Below, piece by piece: positions 9,266 to 18,121 of a stretch of 63,789 nt of DNA. Every line of letters begins with the position of its first letter. Position 1 is the stretch's first letter. A program made the position numbers and the translations under genes. The notes beneath the pieces are model-generated. The model saw only the letters and a list, made by a program, of their open reading frames with translations. It searched no databases and was not told the origin of the DNA. The DNA comes from an uncultured Pseudanabaenaceae cyanobacterium (lineage in GTDB: Bacteria; Cyanobacteriota; Cyanobacteriia; PCC-9006; JAAUQQ01): NCBI GenBank assembly GCA_938021205.1, contig CALIGI010000048.1, positions 1-63,789 of the forward strand, read 5' to 3'.

Positions 9266-9736
9266 GTGAGATTTATAGATGTGTCACAATGGACCCAATT
9301 GCCTAGGGACCTGTGCTTCGTGACTGCTGAATCATCTGCTTCTTCCGTTGATCTTGAAGCCTTTCGCTATGGGGCCAGGACCCTGCGTCGGGCGGCGCGA
9401 TCGCTCCATTGTTCGCCCTTCCGTCCAGCCCTCTTTGTCGCGATGCAGGCAGGTAGTGTTCCCCTCATGGCTGCGGTCGGCAAAGTGGGAGTAGAGAAAG
9501 GTTACAGTCTGCGTCCCCTACCTGAATTTGCTGCCGAGAGTTACCTGCTTTGGCTGATTCAAACCGGTGTCCTGCGACGGGAAGTAGATGGCCAGGGCAT
9601 CACTGATAGTTTTCGCTTAACGCCTTTGGGGCGTCATTTGGTGGAAAAATACTCTCATCACGGTAAATTCCCCCAGGTTGGTCTGTTAGATCGTTTCTAT
9701 AATGCTTGGCAGCGCTGGATGCGCCTGCCGATCTGA
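9266..9736 (+). CDS. Conserved-type small soluble protein of unknown function
   Basis: The 156-residue protein starts at GTG 9266, 12 bp after the ftsI stop, so the two are probably co-transcribed. It is soluble, with no signal peptide or membrane helix. The C-terminal half (ESYLLWLIQTGVLRREVDGQ, then DSFRLTPLGRHLVEKY) has the look of a winged helix: a recognition-like helix followed by a beta-wing ending in xLTxLGxxL. That pattern is common in MarR/ArsR-like and in non-DNA-binding winged helices. I do not recognise a named function. A cyanobacteria-restricted family is likely from its context but was not checked. Confidence 0.75.
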   Translation: MRFIDVSQWTQLPRDLCFVTAESSASSVDLEAFRYGARTLRRAARSLHCSPFRPALFVAMQAGSVPLMAAVGKVGVEKGYSLRPLPEFAAESYLLWLIQTGVLRREVDGQGITDSFRLTPLGRHLVEKYSHHGKFPQVGLLDRFYNAWQRWMRLPI

Positions 9737-9781
9737 TCTTGCTTTTTGAGGCAGGCACTTTCGAGTAAATCTTCCCGAAAG

Positions 9782-9795
9782 CCTGATATATCAGG
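9782..9795. promoter_or_regulatory. 14-bp perfect palindrome upstream of cobQ
   Basis: CCTGATATATCAGG is a perfect dyad located 67 bp before the cobQ start and 46 bp after the preceding gene. Its size and position would suit a dimeric repressor operator. No regulator is identified, and chance occurrence is possible. Confidence 0.35.
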
Positions 9796-9861
9796 TGTAG
9801 AGAGAAAATTAATTTAAGTTTCGAGACCGGTTCCCCTTCCCCCCAATCACGGTTGTGTTCC

Positions 9862-11412
9862 ATGAAATCAATAATGGTGGTGGGCGCCACCTCCCATGCG
9901 GGTAAATCTTTGATGACGGCAGCAATTTGCCGCATTCTTGCCCGTCAAGGCTGGCGCGTGGCCCCGTTTAAGGGCCAGAACATGGCACTTAATTCCTATG
10001 TCACCTCCAGTGGTGGCGAAATTGGCTATGCCCAGGCATTGCAAGCCTGGGCCGCTGGGGTCACCCCTCGGATTGAAATGAACCCCATCTTGCTCAAGCC
10101 CCAGGGAGACATGACTTCCCAGGTGATTATGGGTGGACGAGTTGTGGGTAATGTGACCGCTCAAGATTACTACGAGCGCTATTTCCAGCCTGGCTGGCAG
10201 GTGATTGAAGAGTCCCTGCGCCGTTTGGGAGCAGAATTTGACATCGTTGTCTGTGAGGGGGCTGGTAGCCCGGCGGAGATCAACCTCAAGCACCGTGACT
10301 TAGCCAATATGCGAGTGGCGCAGCATGTTAACGCTGCGACGCTGCTGGTGGTGGATATTGATCGAGGGGGCGCTTTTGCCCATGTTGTTGGCACGCTGGA
10401 GCTACTGGAGCCGGAGGAGCGAGCCCTGATTAAGGGCGTCATTATTAACAAGTTCCGGGGCCAGCGCTCTATCTTACAGCCCGGTATTGATTGGCTGGAG
10501 GAGCGCACGGGGATTCCTGTGCTGGGGGTTATTCCCTACATGACTGGGTTTTTCCCTTCGGAGGACTCCCTGGACCTCATGGAGCGCCGGAGTCGCAAGA
10601 CTAATGCTGAGCTGCAAATTTCCGTGGTGCGCCTGCCCCGTATTTCCAATTTTACGGACTTTGATCCGTTAGAAGCGGAACCTTCTGTCTCGATTAAGTA
10701 TGTTGATCCCCGCGATCCTCTGGGCTATCCCGATGCGGTGATCTTGCCAGGCTCTAAGACCACTATTCCTGATCTCCTGGCGCTGCAAAAGAGCGGTATG
10801 GCTGAGGAAATTAAAACTTACGCTGCTTCTGGTGGCACTGTACTGGGTATTTGTGGTGGATTCCAGATGATGGGCCGCATTCTGGCAGATCCTGAAGGTA
10901 TTGAAGGCCAAGAAGGTCGTTTTCAGGGGCTTGATTTGATGCCTATTCGCACACTCATCGCTGGGGCAAAGATTGCTCGCCAGCGCATGGTGAGTTCAAA
11001 TTATCCCCAGGAGGGGCTACCGGTGGTGGGCTATGAGCTACACCATGGCCGTAGCCAGCTCCTCGATGGAGAGACACAACAGCGCTCCAGTGGTAGTTTA
11101 GGCAGCCCTACGACGGTTGCATCTGCTTCCTCGGTGGTTGATGCGGTGGCTCACCATGCTCTGTTTGATGATGCCAGTTTGGGCTTGGTGGATGATACCC
11201 AGTCCATTTGGGGGACCTATCTCCACGGTATTTTTGATAATGGTCCCTGGCGGCGAGCCTGGCTCAACCGTTTGCGCCAGCAGCGGGGGCTGAAGGCACT
11301 CCCCACAGGAATCGCCAACTACCGTAATGAGCGGGAAAAAATGTTGGATGAGCTGGCTAAGACGGTGTCAGAACATTTAGATCTGTCGAAGATCATGGAT
11401 GGTTTGAAGTAG
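9862..11412 (+). CDS. cobQ: Cobyric acid synthase
   Basis: The 516-residue enzyme performs the ATP- and glutamine-dependent amidation of cobyrinic acid a,c-diamide side chains to cobyric acid in cobalamin (or pseudocobalamin) synthesis. Start ATG 9862 gives MKSIMVVGATSHAGKS, the usual CobQ beginning, with its P-loop. Further family hallmarks are FKGQNMALNSYV, the EGAGSPAEINL segment, and the class I glutamine amidotransferase domain from about residue 250 with VLGICGGFQMMG holding the catalytic Cys. The closing GTYLHGIFDN supplies the amidotransferase His. Length agrees with the family. No cobalamin riboswitch was seen upstream. Confidence 0.96.
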   Translation: MKSIMVVGATSHAGKSLMTAAICRILARQGWRVAPFKGQNMALNSYVTSSGGEIGYAQALQAWAAGVTPRIEMNPILLKPQGDMTSQVIMGGRVVGNVTAQDYYERYFQPGWQVIEESLRRLGAEFDIVVCEGAGSPAEINLKHRDLANMRVAQHVNAATLLVVDIDRGGAFAHVVGTLELLEPEERALIKGVIINKFRGQRSILQPGIDWLEERTGIPVLGVIPYMTGFFPSEDSLDLMERRSRKTNAELQISVVRLPRISNFTDFDPLEAEPSVSIKYVDPRDPLGYPDAVILPGSKTTIPDLLALQKSGMAEEIKTYAASGGTVLGICGGFQMMGRILADPEGIEGQEGRFQGLDLMPIRTLIAGAKIARQRMVSSNYPQEGLPVVGYELHHGRSQLLDGETQQRSSGSLGSPTTVASASSVVDAVAHHALFDDASLGLVDDTQSIWGTYLHGIFDNGPWRRAWLNRLRQQRGLKALPTGIANYRNEREKMLDELAKTVSEHLDLSKIMDGLK

Positions 11413-11448
11413 CGTTTGGCTGCTTTGTAGGTTGGGGTTGGGCATTCG

Positions 11449-11874
11449 TTAGTTGCGGAAGCGAGCGCTCCAAGAGCGCCAAAACCCACCAATCACCATG
11501 CCCATGATCACTACGGAACTGGGTTCGGATAGGAGAGTGGGGGGCAGCAATGCCCCAAAGAAATACTTTGCTAAGAGCCAGCGTAGGATCAACAGCAGGG
11601 TGGTGCTGCCAATGAGCGTCCAAGCAAGGTTGATCGCTAGATAGCCGTTATTCTGCCGTCGCCATAGCTCTGTGGTGGCGATGCCCAAAAGTGCTCCCCC
11701 CAGCAAGTTCATTGCGAGCAGAAATCCTGGCGAGATGCTCCCCAGTCCAGCCCGCCCACCCAGGGCTAGGACTATCGCCCATTCGATCGCCACCACCCCG
11801 GCGACAACGATGATTGCCGTGCGCAAGGTTGCCCCCCAGGGAAGCTGTTTTAAGCTGTGGATTGGGTTGGGCAA
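11449..11874 (-). CDS. Four-helix small membrane protein of unknown function
   Basis: About 141 residues with four predicted membrane helices: TAIIVVAGVVAIEWAIVLAL, ISPGFLLAMNLLGGALLG, LAINLAWTLIGSTTLLLIL and a last SSVVIMGMVIGGF segment. The start is a TTG at 11874, three bases after AAAGGA; no ATG fits well, so the start is uncertain. It follows the next gene upstream (11896-12213) on the same strand by 21 bp, so the two form an operon. I do not recognise the family. In some cyanobacteria small membrane proteins of this type are annotated as ATP synthase protein I-like, but nothing here shows that directly. Confidence 0.7.
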   Translation of the reverse strand: MPNPIHSLKQLPWGATLRTAIIVVAGVVAIEWAIVLALGGRAGLGSISPGFLLAMNLLGGALLGIATTELWRRQNNGYLAINLAWTLIGSTTLLLILRWLLAKYFFGALLPPTLLSEPSSVVIMGMVIGGFWRSWSARFRN

Positions 11875-11895
11875 TGTCCTTTAGACCTCTTGTGG

Positions 11896-12213
11896 TTAAA
11901 CCTCTTCATCATCGAGGTATGCCACACTGATGGCCCCCAAGATGAAGGCAAACACCATGGGGAGGGGGTTATTCAAGCCGTAGGTTGCAAATCCTGCTGC
12001 AATCGTGACTGTGACTGCTATGCCATACCACCGCTTCTCCACTGGGCTGAGGCCCTGTTCGCGCTTAATCGCATGGAGCACGTCGTAGGGACTGGGTTGG
12101 GGCATTACGGCCCCAGGGGGAAAGCCCCAGTAGCGATATCGCTCTAGGAAAATATCGGTCCAACCATTTTCGTTAGACCAGTCTTGAATCCAATGGTGGG
12201 CGTACTTTTTCAT
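11896..12213 (-). CDS. Small membrane-associated protein, unknown function
   Basis: The 105-residue protein begins MKKYAHHWIQDWSNENGWTD. A polar N-terminal half with many aromatic residues (HHWIQDW, YRYWGFPPG) is followed by two adjacent hydrophobic stretches (YGIAVTVTIAAGFATYG and PMVFAFILGAISVAYL) and an acidic DDEEV end. It reads like a small integral membrane protein of cyanobacterial type. It is first in a two-gene minus-strand operon with the four-helix protein. Function unknown to me. Confidence 0.7.
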   Translation of the reverse strand: MKKYAHHWIQDWSNENGWTDIFLERYRYWGFPPGAVMPQPSPYDVLHAIKREQGLSPVEKRWYGIAVTVTIAAGFATYGLNNPLPMVFAFILGAISVAYLDDEEV

Positions 12214-12855
12214 GCTTGAAGGTCGATGTCATCAAAAGAAGGGCTGAGCTGGCTTGAATCTTTGGGGGCTATGGATTCGGAGGCCCAGCTCTCTAAGGGG
12301 CGGACCGCATCAGTTGAATGACGAGGCCTGAATGCAAATTGGGTCCTTTCGTAACAGGACTTTGCATTGAATGCGGGTTCACTCCTCTAGAAATAACAGT
12401 ATCTTTGGGAGAGGGGCTGATCCCTATATTAAAGTTTACCTGGCTCCCTGTTCATGATGGTTTGCGGCGATCTTGCTCAAGATTTCTTTACGTCATGATG
12501 CCCTGGTAAAAGAAACTGGTGGAGCGAGGATGAATACTCCGAGGCAGAGGTCTTGGGCGATGGGGCGCGACCCGATTGGGATGGGGCACCTGTTTCGTCC
12601 CGGAGCGACGGCTCGGTCTGTGGTCTTGGGGCTGGAGCGATCGCCGCTGTGGTTCATCTGGCCCATTGTCTACCGGCTGAAAGGCTTGCCCGATGCTGCT
12701 TGAGGCGCGACTTTTGGCGATTGCATTCGCTTCGAAAATGCTCTATTGTCCATCCTAACAAGGACTGATTCGGCCACAGCTTTTGGGTTGCCAGCTTAGA
12801 ATCAGCAGCAGGCTTGGAACGCGAGTGCATTCGGTTGTAGGGGAGACCAAAATCT
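12214..12855. other. Divergent intergenic region with one doubtful small ORF
   Basis: The region separates a minus-strand operon from the plus-strand rodZ-like gene, so it must hold both promoters, which I could not place with confidence. It contains one possible short gene (12530-12703), listed separately. No hairpin of note was found. Confidence 0.5.
12530..12703 (+). CDS. Doubtful small ORF, 57 codons
   Basis: ATG at 12530 is preceded by GGAG with a 5-nt spacing, which is better than most starts in this window. The peptide (MNTPRQRSWAMGRDPIGMGH...) has a hydrophobic segment PLWFIWPIVY near its C terminus and resembles nothing I know. It contains a HIP1 core sequence. Codon use does not settle whether it is translated. 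Confidence 0.22.
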   Translation: MNTPRQRSWAMGRDPIGMGHLFRPGATARSVVLGLERSPLWFIWPIVYRLKGLPDAA

Positions 12856-14403
12856 GTGAGTGACTTGGAACCAATTCAGCGGAGTCGATTGGGCGAAATT
12901 GGCCACCTCCTTGCTAAGGCCCGCGAAGAGAAAGGATTAACCCTGGAAGAGGTCTCAGGTAAGACCCTGATTCGGGCTGCTATCCTCAGGGCGATCGAGG
13001 AAGGGGATGAGCGCCCATTGCCTGAACCTGTGTACATCCGAGGCTTTATTCGCCGATTTGGTGATTTGGTTGGCCTTAATGGTATGGAGCTTTGCGATAG
13101 CTTTCCATGGCAGCCTTCGGGGTCCGTACCCCTTTCTTTTGTCTCTGCTGGGAATATCGTCGCAGCGACCCCTGCCGTGGCCCAGCCTGTCGCGACTGAG
13201 CCTGCGCCGCAGGAATCTGTCGAGGCGGCAGCCCCGATCACCTCTGAGCCGCAGGTTGAGCCAGGTGTGATTGAGGTTTCTGAAGGTGCGGCGCTGGATT
13301 TAGACTCTCCCGAGAACCTTTTGGCTGGGGATGTGTTGAGTGGGGATGAGGATGCCCCGTTGGCAGAGTCTACTCGGGAGGTGACTGAAGCCTTCGATTC
13401 TGTTGCAGCGCCTGCTGTCGAGGATCTAGAGGTCAATGCTCCTGGGCAAAATGAAGCTGCATCCATTGCTGATATTGCAGTCGATGAGCCCGAGGAAGCC
13501 GTTTCTTGGGAGCAGGCGACTGTGGAGGAGCCGGTGGCGGTTGTGGAGGAGCCGGTGGCGGTTGAAGAGCTGCTCACCCTGGATGAGCCCGTTCTAGACT
13601 CCGATTCGGTTGGAGAGTCGGCATTGCCTGAGCATGAATCGGCCTATGACAGTCGAGCGGCTTTGTTTGGCAATGATACTGAACAGGTTGATGCTTCTGG
13701 TGCGGCGGCTGTTACGGGGGGAGGAGCGGCGATCGCTGCTCAAAGCCAAGCCCTCGATAGCAATACCGGAGCGGCAGCGATGGGGAGTGAAAAATCCATT
13801 GCGACTAATGCTTCTGCGGGAGCAGGGATGGCCACGTTGCCTCCTCCTCCAGTGCCGGTCATGTACCGCGAGCCGGAACGGCGTAACCTCATGCCTTGGA
13901 TCTTGGCCTTGGTGGCGGGGGCGGTAGGGCTAGGCATTACAGCCCTGGCGTTTGGAGGGGGCAATCGTCAAAATTCTCCCAATGTGGCAAATGCCCCTGC
14001 CCCGATCGAGCAGGTTGAGACGGCTGGTAATGGAGCCGTTGGTAACGGAGCTGTTGGTAACGGGGCCGTTGGTAATAGTGTCCCTGGGAGTGAGGCTCCA
14101 GCTGCTGCTCCCACTGCTCCTAAAGCCGCAGTCCCATCTAACAAGGTCGTTCTGGAGCTGGAAGTCAAGGGGACGGAAGAAGCCTGGATGGATGTATTGG
14201 TGGATGGTGAGCTGCAAATTGAAGGCAATCAAGTGCCTGGCTTTAAACAGCGCTGGGAGGGCAAGCAAGAGATTGAACTTGCCACGGCCCGCCCCGATAT
14301 GGTTTGGATCTCGGTCAACGGCAGTAAGCCTCAGCCCTTTGGTAAATTTGAAGAAGCCAAGCCGGTGAAGATTGGTGGCTTTAAGCCTGCTAATGCTGAG
14401 TAG
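12856..14403 (+). CDS. RodZ-like protein: XRE helix-turn-helix, acidic linker, membrane anchor, DUF4115
   Basis: The 515-residue protein starts at GTG 12856. Residues 10-75 form an XRE-type helix-turn-helix of the RodZ kind (LAKAREEKGLTLEEVSGKT, then YIRGFIRRFGDLVGL). A long acidic, low-complexity linker follows (about 95-330), then one membrane helix around 347-366 (WILALVAGAVGLGITAL), a Gly/Ala/Asn/Pro linker, and a C-terminal DUF4115-type beta domain (from LELEVKGTEEAWMDVLVDG). RodZ links the MreB cytoskeleton to the cell-wall elongation machinery. The linker contains a perfect 21-bp tandem duplication (13522-13563, VEEPVAV twice) and a 15-bp unit repeated three times (14026-14070, GNGAV). 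Its stop overlaps the next gene's GTG by one base. Confidence 0.85.
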   Translation: MSDLEPIQRSRLGEIGHLLAKAREEKGLTLEEVSGKTLIRAAILRAIEEGDERPLPEPVYIRGFIRRFGDLVGLNGMELCDSFPWQPSGSVPLSFVSAGNIVAATPAVAQPVATEPAPQESVEAAAPITSEPQVEPGVIEVSEGAALDLDSPENLLAGDVLSGDEDAPLAESTREVTEAFDSVAAPAVEDLEVNAPGQNEAASIADIAVDEPEEAVSWEQATVEEPVAVVEEPVAVEELLTLDEPVLDSDSVGESALPEHESAYDSRAALFGNDTEQVDASGAAAVTGGGAAIAAQSQALDSNTGAAAMGSEKSIATNASAGAGMATLPPPPVPVMYREPERRNLMPWILALVAGAVGLGITALAFGGGNRQNSPNVANAPAPIEQVETAGNGAVGNGAVGNGAVGNSVPGSEAPAAAPTAPKAAVPSNKVVLELEVKGTEEAWMDVLVDGELQIEGNQVPGFKQRWEGKQEIELATARPDMVWISVNGSKPQPFGKFEEAKPVKIGGFKPANAE

Positions 14404-15665
14404 TGCCTAGCTGTGATGGTTTGAATAACGATGGCTCGCTAGGCAACTTTGCTTTGCAGTCTGCTTCAGAAGAGGCTGAGTCTAAGGCTGCTTCAGTCCC
14501 CCAGATTTTGATTCTGGGGGGCTGCGGTCGGATTGGTGCCTCGGTGGCATTGGACTTGCTACACCACAGTCAAGCTGAGTTGTGCCTGGCAAGTCGTAAT
14601 CCCCAATGCCCAGCGGTCATTGCTGCCTTTGCCCATCGCATTCAGCTACTGCGTTTGGATTTGAACGATTCTGAGTCCCTAGAGCAGGCGATTGTTGGGT
14701 CAGCTTCCCATAGCCTGGAGGCTCAGTCCCATGGCTACGATTTGATCATTCATTGCGCAGGCCCCTTTCGTCAGCGCGATTTGGCGGTGTTGCGCGCCTG
14801 CATTGCTGCTGGGGTGAATTACTTGGATGTGAGTGATAGTCCTGATTATGTGCGGGAGGCCCTTGAGCTGAAGGATGAGGCGATCGCCGCTGGTATCACC
14901 GCGATCGTTAGCACCGGCGTATTCCCCGGCCTATCCAATAGCATGGCTCGCTTGGCTGCGGAGCAGTTTGAGCGTTTAGATGACTTGCAACTCAATTATG
15001 TGGTGGCGGGCTCTGGTGGGGCGGGTAAAACGGTGATGCGCACCACCTTTTTGGAATTACAAACGCCGTTTCCAGCTTGGATCGAGGGTCAATGGCAAGC
15101 GGTCTCGCCCTACAGTGATCGCGAACGGGTGGAATTTTTATCTCCCTACGGAAAATCCTCGGTTTATTGGTTTAGCACCAGCGAAGCGGCGACCTTGCCA
15201 AAAAGTTTTGCCTGCAACAATGTCGTCACAAAGTTTGGCTCATTACCCCATCTCTATAACGTTTTGACGGGGGCAATGACCTGGAAACCCTTGGAAAAAT
15301 GGCTGCAAAATCCTGCGGTGGTTGAGGAGCTGGCGACGGTGAGCTATGCCATGACCCAAGTGAGCGATCGCTTCAGTGGCGTGGGTTTGGCGATGCAGGT
15401 CTTAGCGACTGGCATTCCCGTGGCTGGAAATCTGTCAGAATCTTTTCCCAGCAAGGATTGTACCGCTTGCTATCAAGTAGACTTTTGCGCTGATAATACA
15501 GCGATCGCCGCAGGCCAGGGTACGGGCATGGTGGCGGTAGATTTACTCACTGCTCGGTTGCACAAGCCCGGCGTTTGGCCGGTGGAACAAGCGGTTTCGA
15601 CGGCACTATTTTTAGAGGCTTTAGAGCCTAGGAGTCTAGAGATCATCCAGCGATGGCGTTCATGA
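14403..15665 (+). CDS. Saccharopine dehydrogenase-like NAD(P)-binding protein
   Basis: The 420-residue protein begins at GTG 14403, which shares its G with the TAG of the RodZ-like gene, so translation is probably coupled. After a variable N terminus, a Rossmann motif ILILGGCGRIGASVA occurs near residue 36-50, followed by segments typical of the saccharopine dehydrogenase/reductase-like superfamily (IIHCAGPFRQ, GVNYLDVSDSPDYV, STGVFPGLSNSMA). The superfamily includes lysine-pathway enzymes and many oxidoreductases of unknown substrate. No lysine-pathway gene lies nearby, so no substrate can be assigned. It ends about 150 bp before pnp. Confidence 0.85.
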   Translation: MPSCDGLNNDGSLGNFALQSASEEAESKAASVPQILILGGCGRIGASVALDLLHHSQAELCLASRNPQCPAVIAAFAHRIQLLRLDLNDSESLEQAIVGSASHSLEAQSHGYDLIIHCAGPFRQRDLAVLRACIAAGVNYLDVSDSPDYVREALELKDEAIAAGITAIVSTGVFPGLSNSMARLAAEQFERLDDLQLNYVVAGSGGAGKTVMRTTFLELQTPFPAWIEGQWQAVSPYSDRERVEFLSPYGKSSVYWFSTSEAATLPKSFACNNVVTKFGSLPHLYNVLTGAMTWKPLEKWLQNPAVVEELATVSYAMTQVSDRFSGVGLAMQVLATGIPVAGNLSESFPSKDCTACYQVDFCADNTAIAAGQGTGMVAVDLLTARLHKPGVWPVEQAVSTALFLEALEPRSLEIIQRWRS

Positions 15666-15723
15666 GCGGTGAGGCTAAAATTTCAGGCTTTCTCCGCGAA
15701 TTGTGACAGTCCGAAGTGGTTTT

Positions 15724-15754
15724 TTGAACAGGGGTAGTACCGCAGTGCTAGGAT
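15724..15754 (+). promoter_or_regulatory. Weak candidate sigma-70 promoter before pnp
   Basis: TTGAAC and TAGGAT are separated by 19 bp, about 60 bp before the pnp start. The spacing is longer than optimal, so this is only a candidate. Confidence 0.25.
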
Positions 15755-15813
15755 TGCCTGGGAAAGAAGAACCGAGTTACAGATTCAGAAGAGAAGAAGG
15801 AAGATAGAAGTAG

Positions 15814-17967
15814 ATGCAAGAAATAGACAAGTCAATATCCTTCGATGGTAGGGATATTAGGCTCAAGGTCGGCCTACTCGCTCCACAGGCCGGGGGTTGT
15901 GTCCTCATCGAGTCTGGAGATACTTCGGTCATGGTGACCGCAACCCAAGGTACAGGCCGTCCTGGTTTGGACTTTCTGCCCCTATTGGTTGACTACGAAG
16001 AGCGGATGTATGCCGCTGGCAAAATTCCCGGTGGTTTCCTCCGCCGTGAAGGTCGTCCTCCCGAGAAGGCGACGCTCACTTGCCGCTTGATTGATCGTCC
16101 CATGCGCCCCCTGTTTCCTCAGTGGATTCGTGATGACATTCAAATCGTGGCAACAACGCTCTCCTTGGATGAGAACGTTCCCCCTGATGTTCTGGCGGTA
16201 ACGGGTGCCTCCATTGCCACCCTGCTAGCGCAGATCCCTTTCTACGGCCCCATGGCCGCTGTGCGGGTTGGCTTAGTTGGCGATGACTTCATCATCAACC
16301 CCACCTACGCGGAAATTGAAGAGGGTGAGCTGGACCTTGTGGTGGCGGGTACCGCCGAAGGCATCATCATGGTGGAAGCTGGGGCGAAGGAATTGCCCGA
16401 GCAGGACGTGATTGAAGCGATCGACTTCGGTTACGAAGCGGTGCAGGACTTGCTCAAAGCTCAAACTGAGTTGCTAGCCGAGTTGGGGATTACCCATGAG
16501 CCTCCCGCGACGCCTGAAAAGGACACCACCATCGAAGATTACGTCACCAAACAGTCCACCAAGGCTGTGCAAAAGGTGATTGATGCCCAGGGTGCTAAGG
16601 TCGAACGCACCGAAGCCCTGGACGCAATCAAGGCTGGCTTGGCTGAGAAGATTGCTGGGTTGAAAGAAAGCGACGCCGTGCGCGTTGCCTATGAAGCCAA
16701 CAGCAAGGTTCTGGGTGATGCCTTCAAGGGCCTAACCAAGAAGCTGATGCGTCAGCAGGTGATCAAGAAGAACACCCGCATTGACGGTCGTGCTTTGGAT
16801 GAAGTGCGCAAAATTGATTGTCAGGTGGGAATTCTGCCTGAGCGGGTCCATGGCTGCGGCCTGTTCCAGCGAGGCCTGACTCAAGTCATGTCCATTGCAA
16901 CTCTGGGTACCCCCGGCGATGCTCAGATGATGGATGACCTCAACCCCACCATCAATGAAAAGCGCTACATCCACCACTACAACTTCCCGCCTTATTCCGT
17001 AGGTGAAGCGCGTCCCATGCGCTCTGCGGGCCGTCGGGAAGTGGGTCACGGTGCCCTGGCTGAGCGGGCATTGTTGCCGGTGTTGCCCTCTAATGAGAGC
17101 TTCCCCTATGTGTTGCGGGTCGTTTCGGAGATTCTGTCCTCCGACGGTTCCACTTCCATGGGCTCGGTTTGCGGTTCTACCCTGGCATTGATGAATGCGG
17201 GTGTGCCCATCTCTAAGCCTGTGAGTGGTGCCGCCATGGGTTTGATTAAGGAGGGCGATGATGTTCGCATCCTGACCGATATTCAGGCCATTGAGGATTT
17301 CCTCGGTGACATGGACTTTAAGGTGGCCGGTACCGAAGACGGTATTACTGCCTTGCAAATGGATATGAAGATCCACGGCTTAGCGATGGAGAACATCGCT
17401 GAGGCGATTGAGAATGCTCTGCCTGCAAGGATGCATATCCTGGGCAAGATGCTTGAGGCGATCGCCGAGCCTGCGGAGAAGATGTCCAACTATGCGCCTC
17501 GCTTGCTGACGCTCAAGATTCCGCCCGAGATGATCGGCATGGTCATTGGACCTGGCGGCAAGATGATCAAGAGCATCACCGAGCGCACGGGGGCTAAGGT
17601 GGACATTGAGGATGACGGCACTGTGGTGGTTTCTGCCATGGATGCCCAGGGTGCTGAACAGGCCTACGGAATCATTGAGGGTATGACCCGCAAGGTTTCC
17701 CCCGGTGATGTTTACCTGGGCAAGGTCATGCGCATCATCCCCATCGGTGCATTTGTGCAATTCCTGCCCGGTAAGGAAGGCATGATTCACATTTCCCAGC
17801 TTGCGGACTACCGCGTCGGTAAGGTGGAAGATGAGGTCTCTGTGGGAGATTCTGTGGTGATTAAGGTGCGGGAAATTGATAGCCGCAACCGCATTAACTT
17901 GACTCGCTTGGGCATTGAGCCTGAAGAAGAAGAGCGGGTTCGTGCTGCGGGTTCTGCGGTGGTGTAG
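15814..17967 (+). CDS. pnp: Polyribonucleotide nucleotidyltransferase (PNPase)
   Basis: The 717-residue enzyme degrades RNA phosphorolytically from the 3' end and can also add heteropolymeric tails, a known role of PNPase in cyanobacteria. Domains in order: first RNase PH-like domain (about 1-230; [14 protein letters not shown]), helical linker, second RNase PH-like domain (about 310-540; [15 protein letters not shown] and the active-site [16 protein letters not shown] region), a KH domain ([17 protein letters not shown], about 570-625) and an S1 domain ([20 protein letters not shown], about 630-705). It starts at ATG 15814 after a purine-rich leader (GAAGAAGGAAG). A terminator follows at 18005. 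Length matches the family. Confidence 0.97.
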   Translation: MQEIDKSISFDGRDIRLKVGLLAPQAGGCVLIESGDTSVMVTATQGTGRPGLDFLPLLVDYEERMYAAGKIPGGFLRREGRPPEKATLTCRLIDRPMRPLFPQWIRDDIQIVATTLSLDENVPPDVLAVTGASIATLLAQIPFYGPMAAVRVGLVGDDFIINPTYAEIEEGELDLVVAGTAEGIIMVEAGAKELPEQDVIEAIDFGYEAVQDLLKAQTELLAELGITHEPPATPEKDTTIEDYVTKQSTKAVQKVIDAQGAKVERTEALDAIKAGLAEKIAGLKESDAVRVAYEANSKVLGDAFKGLTKKLMRQQVIKKNTRIDGRALDEVRKIDCQVGILPERVHGCGLFQRGLTQVMSIATLGTPGDAQMMDDLNPTINEKRYIHHYNFPPYSVGEARPMRSAGRREVGHGALAERALLPVLPSNESFPYVLRVVSEILSSDGSTSMGSVCGSTLALMNAGVPISKPVSGAAMGLIKEGDDVRILTDIQAIEDFLGDMDFKVAGTEDGITALQMDMKIHGLAMENIAEAIENALPARMHILGKMLEAIAEPAEKMSNYAPRLLTLKIPPEMIGMVIGPGGKMIKSITERTGAKVDIEDDGTVVVSAMDAQGAEQAYGIIEGMTRKVSPGDVYLGKVMRIIPIGAFVQFLPGKEGMIHISQLADYRVGKVEDEVSVGDSVVIKVREIDSRNRINLTRLGIEPEEEERVRAAGSAVV

Positions 17968-18004
17968 TCCCAGACCTTCTAAGCTGATTGCTTCTAGTGC
18001 AAAG

Positions 18005-18036
18005 TCCCGAGTCAGGAATGGCTCGGGATTTTTGTT
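18005..18036 (+). terminator. Intrinsic terminator of pnp
   Basis: TCCCGAG and CTCGGGA form a 7-bp perfect stem with a 10-nt loop, followed directly by a run of five or more T and TTTGTTT. It lies 38 bp after the pnp stop. Confidence 0.85.
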
Positions 18037-18121
18037 TAAGTTTGGGATGGCTAGGTCAAGTTACTTTCGCTTAAGCTGCAAGGTAGGGGCTTGACCCATG
18101 ATTGTTGCAATTGGCTAGGCC

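Noticed and set aside
12876..13577. 233-codon Ser/Thr/Ala-rich frame antisense to the RodZ-like gene
   Set aside because: It mirrors the acidic, low-complexity linker of the RodZ-like protein; the plus-strand gene has clear domains.
16732..17376. 214-codon frame antisense to pnp
   Set aside because: His/Gly/Thr-rich translation with no motif; pnp on the plus strand explains the sequence fully.
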